From: a virus
Length of the DNA stretch: 55,858 nt
Reading direction: 5' to 3' (one strand)
Virus record (IMG/VR): IMGVR_UViG_3300021364_000027
Location: 1 to 55,858 of that record
The notes beneath the pieces are model-generated. The model did not search any database. It saw only the letters and a list, made by a program, of their open reading frames with translations, and was not told where the DNA came from. Below, piece by piece: positions 40,407-48,866 of the stretch. Each line of letters starts with the position of its first letter. Positions within the stretch are counted from its first letter, which is position 1. Both the position numbers and the translations under genes were made by a program.

Positions 40407-41778
40407 CGGCTTCCTTACATAGTGCAAAGAAATCACTCATTTCAGGAAATGTTTTTTCAAAATCTGTACCACGTCTACGGTCGTGTTCTTTAAAGAAGTT
40501 CCAAAAGTCTTTGCGACCTTCTCTAATTTTGTTTACATCGTATCTAGTTGTTTTCATGTAATCAACAACACGTCTAAATTTTTCATATTCCATTTCACTG
40601 AAATGTTCTTTGCTGCCTTCTTTAACATTATCTTTAATAAATTGTAAATGGCTTTCCATATAGGGTATATAAATTTCTTTAGGCAAGATATTTATGTCAT
40701 ACTGCAAAGGTTCTTTTAGGTAAGGTGTATCAAAATGTATACGTTGCCAACGTCCGCTGTTTACATCATTATACATACGCCTTTGTTCTAATATTTTTTC
40801 AAGCAATGTTTGGAATGTTGTGACACTGAACAAACTAAATGTAATCATGTATGTCACAGGTGCGGTAGTATTACGCATAAAATAATCAAAATTACGTTCA
40901 AATACCTGTAAGTCTAACCCGTCACGAATGTACTCAGCACGTTCGTTCCAAGTATCTAAACTTGTAAACAATTTAAAACTTTTTATTTTGTTTTGTGTAA
41001 GCAAACTTTTTACGCTGTCTGTAAACTTTTCTAGTTGTTTTTCTTTGCCACCGAAATTACTGTTTACATTTAGCTCAAGATTGGGCTTAGGATCCTTTTC
41101 AAGTTCGTCAAACATCCTATACATACTTTTTTGCATAGTAGGTTCGCCGCCTGTAATACGTAAAATGTTTAAGGTTTTACTAACTTCGGGCCACCATTTC
41201 CACCAAGCTCGGAGATAAGGATTTGAATCTTCTTCATACACCCGGAACCAGTCAATATCACATCTATGATTTTTACTTTGCGTATATGGTCCATGTTGTC
41301 TTATTTCATTGTAAAATCTGCTGCTCGCTTTTGGATGACAATATCCGCAACGGAAATTACATTCGTTGCCAAACGAAATTTCAATATACTCAGGATTAAC
41401 ATTAAAATCCCACTTATTAAATTTTACTTCTTTTAACCTGTCTTCGTTGTAGATGCTACCGCTGCGAATATGTCTGTCACTGATATAATCATCACCCATA
41501 TTTTCAACATTCCAGCAATACTGACATCCAGCACATTGTTTGCCTTCTAGCATTTCTTTGCGTTCTTGCTTTTTATGTTGTGTGTTATGCAATGCACTAG
41601 GATTTGTTAACAACTCGTCAATATCAATTTTATGAGGTGCTGGATGATAACAACTATGTGTTTCACCTGTTTGTAAATAAATTGTTGTATGATACCATTT
41701 TGCAAAACAAAAAGTCGGCGAAAAGTGCCGCTTTGTGATATCATTGATATATTTTACTCTGTCTGTTTGGTTCGACAT
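40393..41778 (-). CDS. Radical-SAM enzyme, class A (divergent N-terminal module)
   Basis: A 461-residue protein. The N-terminal module is altered: Cys24 is kept, the usual Cys-Cys pair is a single Cys43 in HSCYHPAP, and the last pair is Cys82-x2-Cys85-x2-Cys88. The core has Cys140-x3-Cys144-x2-Cys147 (CNFRCGYC) and ITGGEPTM. It ends KTFPEMSDFF, the class A tail. The extended region around residues 165-195 is rich in Trp (WWKWW). The changed ligand set suggests a different auxiliary cluster. It overlaps the glycosyltransferase gene upstream by one base. Confidence 0.88.
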   Translation of the reverse strand: MSNQTDRVKYINDITKRHFSPTFCFAKWYHTTIYLQTGETHSCYHPAPHKIDIDELLTNPSALHNTQHKKQERKEMLEGKQCAGCQYCWNVENMGDDYISDRHIRSGSIYNEDRLKEVKFNKWDFNVNPEYIEISFGNECNFRCGYCHPKASSRFYNEIRQHGPYTQSKNHRCDIDWFRVYEEDSNPYLRAWWKWWPEVSKTLNILRITGGEPTMQKSMYRMFDELEKDPKPNLELNVNSNFGGKEKQLEKFTDSVKSLLTQNKIKSFKLFTSLDTWNERAEYIRDGLDLQVFERNFDYFMRNTTAPVTYMITFSLFSVTTFQTLLEKILEQRRMYNDVNSGRWQRIHFDTPYLKEPLQYDINILPKEIYIPYMESHLQFIKDNVKEGSKEHFSEMEYEKFRRVVDYMKTTRYDVNKIREGRKDFWNFFKEHDRRRGTDFEKTFPEMSDFFALCKEADETF

Positions 41779-42701
41779 TATCGTCCTTTACGTGGTATCC
41801 TTGAAGGATTCATATACACTGTTTTAAAAAAGTTGCTTTGCTGTGCATTTAAACATTCTTCTGCAATAGGCAATTCCAGTTCGTGAATAAGTTTTTCACC
41901 TAGTACTTCTGTTTGTTCATCAATGTCGGACATATCTTTATTGTCCCAATAATTGTTTAGCCATTCGAAATCTCGAACATTAACAAAGTCCCAATCTGTA
42001 CACATTGTTTTATACAAACCTTCTCGTGCTCCGTGGATGGCCCAACGACCATTCTCAACATCTGCGCCAACCATTAACCAAACATACAACCTGTGTAAGT
42101 TTTTCCAATGATTTTTTTGAAACGCTTCTACAGTAGGTTTCATACCTCTGTCAAGTGCCATTTTTACACCTTCGCGGAAACCAGCACGCCATGCTTGATG
42201 CGGTGTAGCATTATTCATAATTTCACTATGACACTGATTGATTTGTATGTATTCTAAGTCCCAACAAAAATCTACCTGTGCATGTAGATTATCTGGATCT
42301 GCATTTTCATGCGTTTTCATGTTAAGAACTTTTTCTTTAGGCCAGCACTTTATTCCGCCATTGCCATACATAAGTCCGTTAATTGTATTTCTAGCACTCC
42401 AACTTACAACACAATTTTCAAATGCAACTTCTCTATTCCAGTGTGCATCTTCGTGACTATCTAAATCAAATTCTTTGCCAAGGAAATCTGCATTTACAAT
42501 ATTATCACCGTCAATAGTAATAAATCTATCAGTTTCACTTAGTTCAGCACATGCTTTGTGTGCTGCATCTGAACCTTCTACACCATGTACACGTTTTGCC
42601 CAAGGTACTTTAGTACACAAGTCTGCATAATTTTTTTCAGCGTTTGGCTCATCATAACTTAGATATATAATATCATAATCTAAAATTCTAAATTTACTCA
42701 T
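41778..42701 (-). CDS. Glycosyltransferase-like protein with DGD motif
   Basis: A 307-residue protein homologous to the C-terminal domain of the 541-residue protein at 10629. Shared elements are LSYDEPNAEKNY, AKRVHGVEG, FITIDGDNIV and YGNGGIKCWP. DGD after a hydrophobic strand is a plausible GT-A metal site. This copy has no N-terminal repeats and so defines the minimal domain. Overlap with the upstream gene is ATGA. The sugar and acceptor are unknown. Confidence 0.65.
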   Translation of the reverse strand: MSKFRILDYDIIYLSYDEPNAEKNYADLCTKVPWAKRVHGVEGSDAAHKACAELSETDRFITIDGDNIVNADFLGKEFDLDSHEDAHWNREVAFENCVVSWSARNTINGLMYGNGGIKCWPKEKVLNMKTHENADPDNLHAQVDFCWDLEYIQINQCHSEIMNNATPHQAWRAGFREGVKMALDRGMKPTVEAFQKNHWKNLHRLYVWLMVGADVENGRWAIHGAREGLYKTMCTDWDFVNVRDFEWLNNYWDNKDMSDIDEQTEVLGEKLIHELELPIAEECLNAQQSNFFKTVYMNPSRIPRKGR

Positions 42702-43273
42702 TCGGAGACCTCATACGAATACTTCTCAAATCTTTTTATAGTATATACGCTTACAGCTGAAGAGTCAAGTTCTAAATCGGAGGCAAAGTTAACTTCTACT
42801 TTACCATTTTTTAAATCATCTATTGCACAATAAATGTATTGGTATAACACATGGGGATCGTGTGCTTTCGTAATACTAAATCCCATATCAGATCTAAAAC
42901 TTAGTTTGTTTGATAAAAGATTATCTTGGATTGCACGGTCTAATTCAACAGTCCACTTTTTTTCGTTTTTATTATGAGTAATAATAACATCTGGTCTGTT
43001 TTTATTATTTGCAGGAACGAGATATATTTGGTCGTTGATATCAAACTGGTATTCGTCTTCTATGTATCTATGAGATAGTATATGTTGTTTTGTGACTGTA
43101 TCAAATAACACAACATAATTACTAACTACTTCTTTGCCAGTAATTAAATTGTAAACATCTTCAATGTCTACTACTATGTAGTTTCCTAACTCTTTGTAAT
43201 TGTTTTTGATACTGGTAATATTACCATCTTCATCAAAATAAACATAACGCTTGTTGTTTACTTCTAACATCAT
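42698..43273 (-). CDS. Unknown phage protein (191 aa)
   Basis: A 191-residue protein of largely beta-strand character (YVYFDEDGNITSI, NYIVVDIEDVYNLI, DQIYLVPANN) with no family I recognise and no signal peptide or membrane segment. The ATG at 43273 overlaps the upstream TGA; the next codon is also ATG. It lies between two glycosyltransferase genes in the 45270 operon. Confidence 0.55.
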   Translation of the reverse strand: MMLEVNNKRYVYFDEDGNITSIKNNYKELGNYIVVDIEDVYNLITGKEVVSNYVVLFDTVTKQHILSHRYIEDEYQFDINDQIYLVPANNKNRPDVIITHNKNEKKWTVELDRAIQDNLLSNKLSFRSDMGFSITKAHDPHVLYQYIYCAIDDLKNGKVEVNFASDLELDSSAVSVYTIKRFEKYSYEVSE

Positions 43274-44109
43274 ATTCCTAATTTATTTTCGTATGTGCTT
43301 ATAACATGATCATTACAAAAATTATCTTCTGTGTAATGAAATATACCACTTTGTGTATAATTACCTATTGTTAGTTTGCAATCGTTATCAAGATACACAC
43401 CTAGTTGTTTTTGCCAACTATCTACCCATAATTTATCCCAATTTTGATTATGTAATTTCATATGTGTAAAAGTTGGATAACTAGTTTTTAAAGTAATTTG
43501 ATCTTCACATTGTAAAACTTTTGCTGCAATCGCACTGCTTACATCCACACTGGGCCATTTTTGGAAATACTTGCCTCCAGCATATTGTCCGTAAAACAGT
43601 TCCCAATTGTGCATAATTGTTTCCACCCATTTAAAAAATTCGTGTGCTTGATCTGATTTTTTAAACCAATGAAATCCGGCATATAAATTAGGCAAATGAT
43701 GATTTCTAAATGCTTTTCTATAGTATGTATTATCTGATATTTCACCTCTATAATTTAAAACATCACTCACATAATATACTTGCTTTGTTTTTAGTAATTC
43801 GTACCAATGAGAAATATCAGATAAAACCAGCATATCAGTGTCAATTACTGCTGTTTCATCAAAAGGTGTAGCATGATAAATTTTCCAACGATTTTCAACT
43901 TTCCATGTTGAATTCTCTGCTTCATCTTTCCAAGGTATATCTACAATATGATCGTACAAAACTTTATATTTGTCATCAACAACGTCATTGGTAATAAGTG
44001 CAATTTTACAATCAGGATTAGTTAATCTTAGACTCATTGCAGCAACATTTGCCTGCTGAACATAATCAACATCGCTATTCTGTGCAAATAATGTAAAATT
44101 AAAGCTCAT
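43270..44109 (-). CDS. Glycosyltransferase-like protein (DTD motif)
   Basis: A 279-residue protein with a GT-A-like layout: an N-terminal strand-helix start (FTLFAQNSDVDYVQQANVAA), KIALITND, then DETAVIDTDMLVL, where DTD is the expected metal and nucleotide-sugar motif. It is similar to the next gene upstream over the same segments. The ATG at 44109 is chosen over a TTG one codon earlier. The family resembles GT8-type glycosyltransferases, though the exact family is uncertain. Confidence 0.62.
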   Translation of the reverse strand: MSFNFTLFAQNSDVDYVQQANVAAMSLRLTNPDCKIALITNDVVDDKYKVLYDHIVDIPWKDEAENSTWKVENRWKIYHATPFDETAVIDTDMLVLSDISHWYELLKTKQVYYVSDVLNYRGEISDNTYYRKAFRNHHLPNLYAGFHWFKKSDQAHEFFKWVETIMHNWELFYGQYAGGKYFQKWPSVDVSSAIAAKVLQCEDQITLKTSYPTFTHMKLHNQNWDKLWVDSWQKQLGVYLDNDCKLTIGNYTQSGIFHYTEDNFCNDHVISTYENKLGI

Positions 44110-44929
44110 CAATTAACCTATTCAAACTAAATTTATTCATAATATGAACATTACAACCTTCAACTGTTGCAGGAAAATAATCTATACTATCTTTCTTTTG
44201 CAGTAAAAATTTTACTTTATCGTTTTTAATGTCTAAGCAAATGTCTTTGTCTAAAGTATAATATTTTTTCCCCGGTAATTGTTTTACAAAATTACCCGAC
44301 ATATGTCCATTCATTATGTGTATTGCAATGCTAAATGCAAAATCATTCCTAAACGTAGTTGCTGTAATTCTATATAAATTTTTGTAATGATACCAATATT
44401 CTTTGATGTGTGATACAAGATTAAAAAACAACTCTGTTTGTTTGTTTTTTCTAAAATAGATTACTGTTGCCCAATAAAAATCAATGCCGTTTGCAGATAT
44501 ATGTTTAAATTCACTTACATCTCTCCATCCAGATAATTCAGTGGAATTTTTATACAACATTACATCATTTGATTGTTCAAAACAATACTTCAAACAATCA
44601 TTACACAAAATATAATCAGTATCCATAATGATAGTTTCATCGTATGGGGATAGTTCGTATGCCCTGTGTCTATCTAAATTTTTCCATTGTAGTTTATACT
44701 CTTTGTATACACCATCTCTGTATGTTTTATAATTGTTGTTCTCGCTTGATATTTCTATTACGTTATCAAACTCGTGCTGATAGTTTACTTCTAAATACGA
44801 AGCATTATCTGTGACAAGAGATACTGGAATATTTAAATACTGTTTAATTCTTGCAGCACAAAATATTGCTTGCTTTATGTAATCTACTTGTGTGTTATTA
44901 CATGCAATTAGTAGAGCACCTTTGCTCAT
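44099..44929 (-). CDS. Glycosyltransferase-like protein (DTD motif)
   Basis: A 276-residue paralogue of the gene at 43270. It has ALLIACNNTQVDYIKQAIFC, PVSLVTDNASY and DETIIMDTDYIL, with the DTD motif in the same place, and WATVIYFRK where the second has YAGFHWFKK. It follows the small gene at 44926 with a four-base overlap. A tandem pair of related transferases could add two successive sugars. Confidence 0.62.
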   Translation of the reverse strand: MSKGALLIACNNTQVDYIKQAIFCAARIKQYLNIPVSLVTDNASYLEVNYQHEFDNVIEISSENNNYKTYRDGVYKEYKLQWKNLDRHRAYELSPYDETIIMDTDYILCNDCLKYCFEQSNDVMLYKNSTELSGWRDVSEFKHISANGIDFYWATVIYFRKNKQTELFFNLVSHIKEYWYHYKNLYRITATTFRNDFAFSIAIHIMNGHMSGNFVKQLPGKKYYTLDKDICLDIKNDKVKFLLQKKDSIDYFPATVEGCNVHIMNKFSLNRLIDEL

Positions 44930-45270
44930 GTGTCAAACATACCTTCAACTGATCTATTTGTTTTTAGCTTATCGTATTCTACATAATATTTGTTGCTTGC
45001 TCTAAAATATGTATCTGATACGCCTTGTACAAACTCCTGCAAGTTTACATTAACAGGAATATCATTGCTATCAACAATAACTGTATCTTCTTGCCCTGCA
45101 GATATCATACTATAGCAAAACGTTATAAGTTCTTTTGTAGAAATAAACGTGCCTCCGCCATAATAATATAATAAATCTTCTTGATACTTTTCTTTCAAGA
45201 TGCGCTTTTGATTATCAAGTGTAATCATGTAATTACTAAAATCAAGAGCTTTTTTTAATCTTTCATCCAT
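44926..45270 (-). CDS. Unknown small protein heading the 45270 operon (114 aa)
   Basis: A 114-residue protein, likely helical at the N-terminus (MDERLKKALDFSNYMITL) and without cysteine clusters or membrane segments. I do not recognise its family. It is the first gene after a consensus promoter and has the strong Shine-Dalgarno GGAGGT, so it is probably abundant early in infection. Confidence 0.6.
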   Translation of the reverse strand: MDERLKKALDFSNYMITLDNQKRILKEKYQEDLLYYYGGGTFISTKELITFCYSMISAGQEDTVIVDSNDIPVNVNLQEFVQGVSDTYFRASNKYYVEYDKLKTNRSVEGMFDT

Positions 45271-45287
45271 GGTATACCTCCATTGTT

Positions 45288-45316
45288 AGTATACACAAAA
45301 AAAGATGATTTGTCAA
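45288..45316 (-). promoter_or_regulatory. Sigma70-type promoter for the 36189-45270 operon
   Basis: On the minus strand TTGACA (45316-45311), a 17-base spacer and TATACT (45293-45288). Unlike the promoters at 12254 and 16323 it is followed by a short leader with GGAGGT before the ATG at 45270. The -35 box begins just past the end of the structural gene upstream, so early and late transcription units meet here. Confidence 0.82.
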
Positions 45317-45319
45317 CTA

Positions 45320-46372
45320 TTACAATACGCCGCCTGAGACATCGCCTAAGTTGTTTGAATTTGAAGTTGATGCATTTGTGACAATTCCACCTTTAGTAAT
45401 TCCGGTTAGGTCCACTGCTGGTTGAACAACAGAATTATATGTAAAACTACTATCAGGACTATAGCTACTACATGCGCTGTCCAATGTACCATTAACTTCT
45501 TCGTCGATAGGTGTTCCAGTACCAGCGCCGCCTAAATCTCCAGTGCCTGTATCACCGTCAAAGAATCTTATACGGAATCTAATACCAGTAGTAGATCCAC
45601 TTTGTACTTTACCATATATTCTATAGTTGTTGTCAGAATAAGCACCACTTCCAGTTTTATTAAACATTAACTGGTAGGATCCGGTTAGGTTGTCAAAACC
45701 TCTACTATAAGTAGTGCCAGATGATGCACTGGTATCATATTTGTCAATATACACTGTTCCCATTGCAGATAAAAGATTTGCCCAGTCTGTGGATTTTGCG
45801 CCTGTTCCTCCAGTTAGACTAGCAGTAAAATGCAATCTTCCGCCTGCATTTTCCCAAGCAATTTTTGCAGCAGAGGTTGCCCAATCAACATCAATTACAT
45901 GATAAAGGGCAGTTTGTCCACTGTTAACACCCCAGTTAGTGGTTCTTTGTGCAGTACCTGTTGATTCTAAACTAAAACTGCTTGCATCATAACTTAAATG
46001 ACTAGCTGGATAATTTGATACTGCTACACTCAATGCTTCATAATCATTGAATCCCATAAGTGTGCCATTTGATACTGCACTGAATGCACCTGTGCTTTGA
46101 TTGTAATCTTGAGACGTGTCGGCACCTATTGTTTGTCCTAAAGCAGGAACAGCTAAATTTGTTTCAACTGCACCAGTTTGGTGTACCCAACAAGACTGCA
46201 AATCAAGATACAGTTCTTCTAACTGTTCTGCTGCAACTTCGTCTACATCAGCAGCAACATCTGCTGATCTTGATGTTTGCGCCCAACTGGTCACATATAA
46301 AGAATCAATGATGTCTCTTCTATTGTTGTAATCAACAGCATTTACTCTATCTCCTACATTTACATTTACCAT
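45320..46372 (-). CDS. Virion structural protein, paralogue of 46373
   Basis: A 350-residue protein, starting directly after the stop of the upstream gene. VNVGDRVNAVDYNNRRDIIDSL at its start and SLTGGTGAKSTDWANLLSAMGTVYID, YSRGFDNLTGSY and RFFDGDTGTGD later match the upstream protein in order (SLSGGSGAKYTSWIGMITTVGVV; YNRGAYDLTAG; YRDGDPNDPGDG). It is Thr/Ser/Gly-rich and beta-structured as phage virion proteins tend to be. A role as a tail or fibre-linked protein is inferred from position. Confidence 0.65.
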   Translation of the reverse strand: MVNVNVGDRVNAVDYNNRRDIIDSLYVTSWAQTSRSADVAADVDEVAAEQLEELYLDLQSCWVHQTGAVETNLAVPALGQTIGADTSQDYNQSTGAFSAVSNGTLMGFNDYEALSVAVSNYPASHLSYDASSFSLESTGTAQRTTNWGVNSGQTALYHVIDVDWATSAAKIAWENAGGRLHFTASLTGGTGAKSTDWANLLSAMGTVYIDKYDTSASSGTTYSRGFDNLTGSYQLMFNKTGSGAYSDNNYRIYGKVQSGSTTGIRFRIRFFDGDTGTGDLGGAGTGTPIDEEVNGTLDSACSSYSPDSSFTYNSVVQPAVDLTGITKGGIVTNASTSNSNNLGDVSGGVL

Positions 46373-47305
46373 TTATTCACCTAATGTTTGTGTATTTGCG
46401 TATGCAGGACTATCAACTTCAACATAACTACCTGTTGCACGTTGTTGCTCAACAATGCTTCTAAATGTTCCACTTACTGCTTCGTCAATACCAGATGTTC
46501 CATCACCTGGATCGTTTGGATCACCATCTCTGTAAATTACTTTAAAACTCAATTGATTTCCTGCAGAGTTAAGTTTGGCTTGGTATGTAATATTATTGTT
46601 TTCGTATGTGCCTGCACCCGGCTCATAGTACCATATATTAACATAATCATCACCCGCTGTCAAGTCATATGCACCACGATTATAATCAGTTCCTGAATCA
46701 GCAGTTGTATCTGTGTAAGCAAACTTAACAACACCTACAGTTGTGATCATACCTATCCAACTAGTGTATTTTGCTCCAGAACCTCCGCTTAGTGATGCCC
46801 TAGTTCTTACTTCTCCGCCGCTATTAAAAAATGCTCTTAGATGATCATTGTTATCAAAACTCACAGTCCATTCATGAATTATAGTTGATACAGTTGGATG
46901 ACCCCATTGTGTAGTCCTAGTCACAGCAAGTTTTGATTCAGGTGCTGTCATTTGATTGATATTGTATGATAATGCATTTGTTTCAATATCAACTGATGCT
47001 GTTTCATATTCTACATATACTGCATCAGTAATATCGTCTTCGCTTTCTACATCTGTTAATACTACAAAGCTATTGTTTTGATGGACATACGCTTTCTGCA
47101 AATCAGTCTTTAAATTTTGCATGTGTGTGGCATTAACTACAGTTGGATTGTTATTTACATTAGTAGGCAAGCTGCTACTTGCAACTGTTTGTCCGTATCC
47201 AAATGTGGGTCCGTATCTTTCTACATCGCCAACGCCGAGAACTTTATTAGCTCTATCTTGCATTTGGTTATATCGAGCAACGGAAATTATATCGCCAACT
47301 GCCAT
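46373..47305 (-). CDS. Virion structural protein, paralogue of 45320
   Basis: A 310-residue protein beginning AVGDIISVARYNQMQDRANKVLGVG. It shares the central SGAK...W and DGD motifs with the next gene. It is expressed from an exact T4 late promoter with an AGGAG ribosome-binding site. No enzyme motif is seen. It lies directly downstream of the tail-fibre genes, which supports a virion or tail role. Confidence 0.65.
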   Translation of the reverse strand: MAVGDIISVARYNQMQDRANKVLGVGDVERYGPTFGYGQTVASSSLPTNVNNNPTVVNATHMQNLKTDLQKAYVHQNNSFVVLTDVESEDDITDAVYVEYETASVDIETNALSYNINQMTAPESKLAVTRTTQWGHPTVSTIIHEWTVSFDNNDHLRAFFNSGGEVRTRASLSGGSGAKYTSWIGMITTVGVVKFAYTDTTADSGTDYNRGAYDLTAGDDYVNIWYYEPGAGTYENNNITYQAKLNSAGNQLSFKVIYRDGDPNDPGDGTSGIDEAVSGTFRSIVEQQRATGSYVEVDSPAYANTQTLGE

Positions 47306-47331
47306 ACTAAACTCCTAAAATTATATGCTAG

Positions 47332-47339
47332 TATTTATA
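47332..47339 (-). promoter_or_regulatory. Consensus T4 late promoter octamer for 47305
   Basis: An exact TATAAATA on the minus strand followed by a leader of 26 bases with AGGAG before the ATG at 47305. It overlaps the 3' end of the fibre gene at 47335. Confidence 0.8.
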
Positions 47340-48831
47340 CTTTTAGGACACACTCGACTAGTTTGACTGAATCGTTATCGTTCGATTCAAGAGCTACACC
47401 TACTAATGCACTAGTGGCAATAGTTTTACAAACGCCGTTATCCCAAGCATATACAGCTTGTCCTTTTTTAACAGGTCCTTCGACTTTTACCGGAACACGA
47501 CCTTTCAATGCAATGTACTGTCCTTCAGCTTCACTGTTCATCATGATTGCAGGATCAGTTGATACTACACCAATACAAATATCACTTGATTGCGCCGGCC
47601 CTACTTCACAGCAATCATCTGCAATTACTGCTACTGCTGTTCCTGGTTCTAGTTCTGTTTCACCAGTTGTATATTTTTCTGCAAGGTCAGCATATCTTGC
47701 TTGTGTTGCAGTTCCTCTGAATAGGTTAGCATAAATATCACCGTCGCCGTCTCTAGCTGCAATAGTGTTAGCGTCTGAACCTGTTGATGCAGAACGGTAA
47801 ATACCAGATACTTCAAGGGTATCTGCTTGTGTTGCAGTTCCATTAAATGTATTTGCATAAATGTTGTTTAATGGATTTGCTGGTAAACCAACTGTTAATC
47901 CAGTTACTGCAGGATAAATGGCTTGATTAGTTATGTGCCACACATTTGTATCGTCTGCTTTAGAAATTATAACTTCATTTCTATGTAGTTGTAATCTAGG
48001 CGTTTCTAAATCTGCTCCAACTTTTACAGTCAAGTCAGTATCATTACCAACTGTAAATCCGTTGTCTCCAAAATTAACTGTGCTTGATGTAAAATCAATA
48101 GTTGCCCCAGTTTGAATAAAATCGCTTGGTGCGTATACCGCAGAACCATCTGTTAATTTAAATGCAGTTTGCGCTGATCCATAATATAAGTTTGTATTTC
48201 CTCTACTGTCTGTTCCTGAAATACCAGTTGACCCTACACCTCTTAAATTGTATCCTGCTTTGATTGTGGCAAAATCACTTGCTACCCAATTTGTAATATC
48301 AGGCTGACTTGTAGCAGGCACAAAATCAACTTCACTTACTATAGCAACAATATAATCTTCAACGTATGCAGCAGTGACGTTGTGATCTACTGCTCCAAGA
48401 TCGGCCAAAATAATGTTTTTCATTTCTGTTGTGCTGCCGGCAGTTGCTTGTGGACCAATTAGATTCCACTCATTGTTTGAATTTTTGCCGTATAATTGGT
48501 TAGTGGTGCTGTTCCACCATAGATCACCTTCTGCTAACCCTGTTGGTTGTGTAGCACTTACTTCAGCACCTGCTACAGATTTGTATTGAGTACCGTCATA
48601 TACTCTAATTTTTTCACTTGTTGCATCATACCAAATCTGACCTGTGACTGATTTTGTTGGAGCAACAGTTCCTTGGAAATTTTCTAACAAAAATACAAAG
48701 TTTTCGTTTTGTTGTTCTCCATATCCAGCAAAGTTTTTACCAATTAGTTTGAGTTCAGTTGTTGTATCAACTGTGCCGTCTTCAACTGTGACTAATTGTG
48801 ATCCGTTAAAACTATTAATTATATAAGCCAT
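47335..48831 (-). CDS. Tail-fibre-like protein with shared N-terminal domain
   Basis: A 498-residue protein. The N-terminal part (LIGKNFAGYGEQQNENFVFLLENF, GQIWYDATSEKIRVYDG, GDLWWNSTTNQLY) is shared with the two proteins upstream (48866 and 50704). The C-terminal part is different: ARYADLAEKYTTG, then GTAVAVIADDCCEVGP, as in fibre tips that end in an autocatalytic or chaperone-like module. It probably attaches to the baseplate or another fibre by the shared domain and presents a different tip. Confidence 0.72.
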   Translation of the reverse strand: MAYIINSFNGSQLVTVEDGTVDTTTELKLIGKNFAGYGEQQNENFVFLLENFQGTVAPTKSVTGQIWYDATSEKIRVYDGTQYKSVAGAEVSATQPTGLAEGDLWWNSTTNQLYGKNSNNEWNLIGPQATAGSTTEMKNIILADLGAVDHNVTAAYVEDYIVAIVSEVDFVPATSQPDITNWVASDFATIKAGYNLRGVGSTGISGTDSRGNTNLYYGSAQTAFKLTDGSAVYAPSDFIQTGATIDFTSSTVNFGDNGFTVGNDTDLTVKVGADLETPRLQLHRNEVIISKADDTNVWHITNQAIYPAVTGLTVGLPANPLNNIYANTFNGTATQADTLEVSGIYRSASTGSDANTIAARDGDGDIYANLFRGTATQARYADLAEKYTTGETELEPGTAVAVIADDCCEVGPAQSSDICIGVVSTDPAIMMNSEAEGQYIALKGRVPVKVEGPVKKGQAVYAWDNGVCKTIATSALVGVALESNDNDSVKLVECVLKV

Positions 48832-48858
48832 TTAATCTACCCTATGATGCGTTAGTAG

Positions 48859-48866
48859 TATTTACC
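48859..48866 (-). promoter_or_regulatory. Late-type promoter octamer for 48831
   Basis: GGTAAATA on the minus strand shares TAAATA with the T4 late consensus. It ends 27 bases before the ATG at 48831, and AGGG in the leader is a weak ribosome-binding site. Confidence 0.4.

Noticed and set aside
1-41778. QueE among the radical-SAM proteins
   Set aside because: QueE has CX14CX2C; all 18 proteins here have CX3CX2C.
1-41778. A bacterial RiPP or polyketide cluster rather than a phage
   Set aside because: T4-type late octamers occur throughout the strand-switching region as well as in the structural block, fibre genes flank the enzymes, and gene overlaps are phage-like; no precursor, transporter or megasynthase gene is present.
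45271-45319. Rho-independent terminator between early operon and structural genes
   Set aside because: The 49-base gap is filled by a promoter and ribosome-binding site and shows no GC-rich stem followed by a T run in the needed direction.
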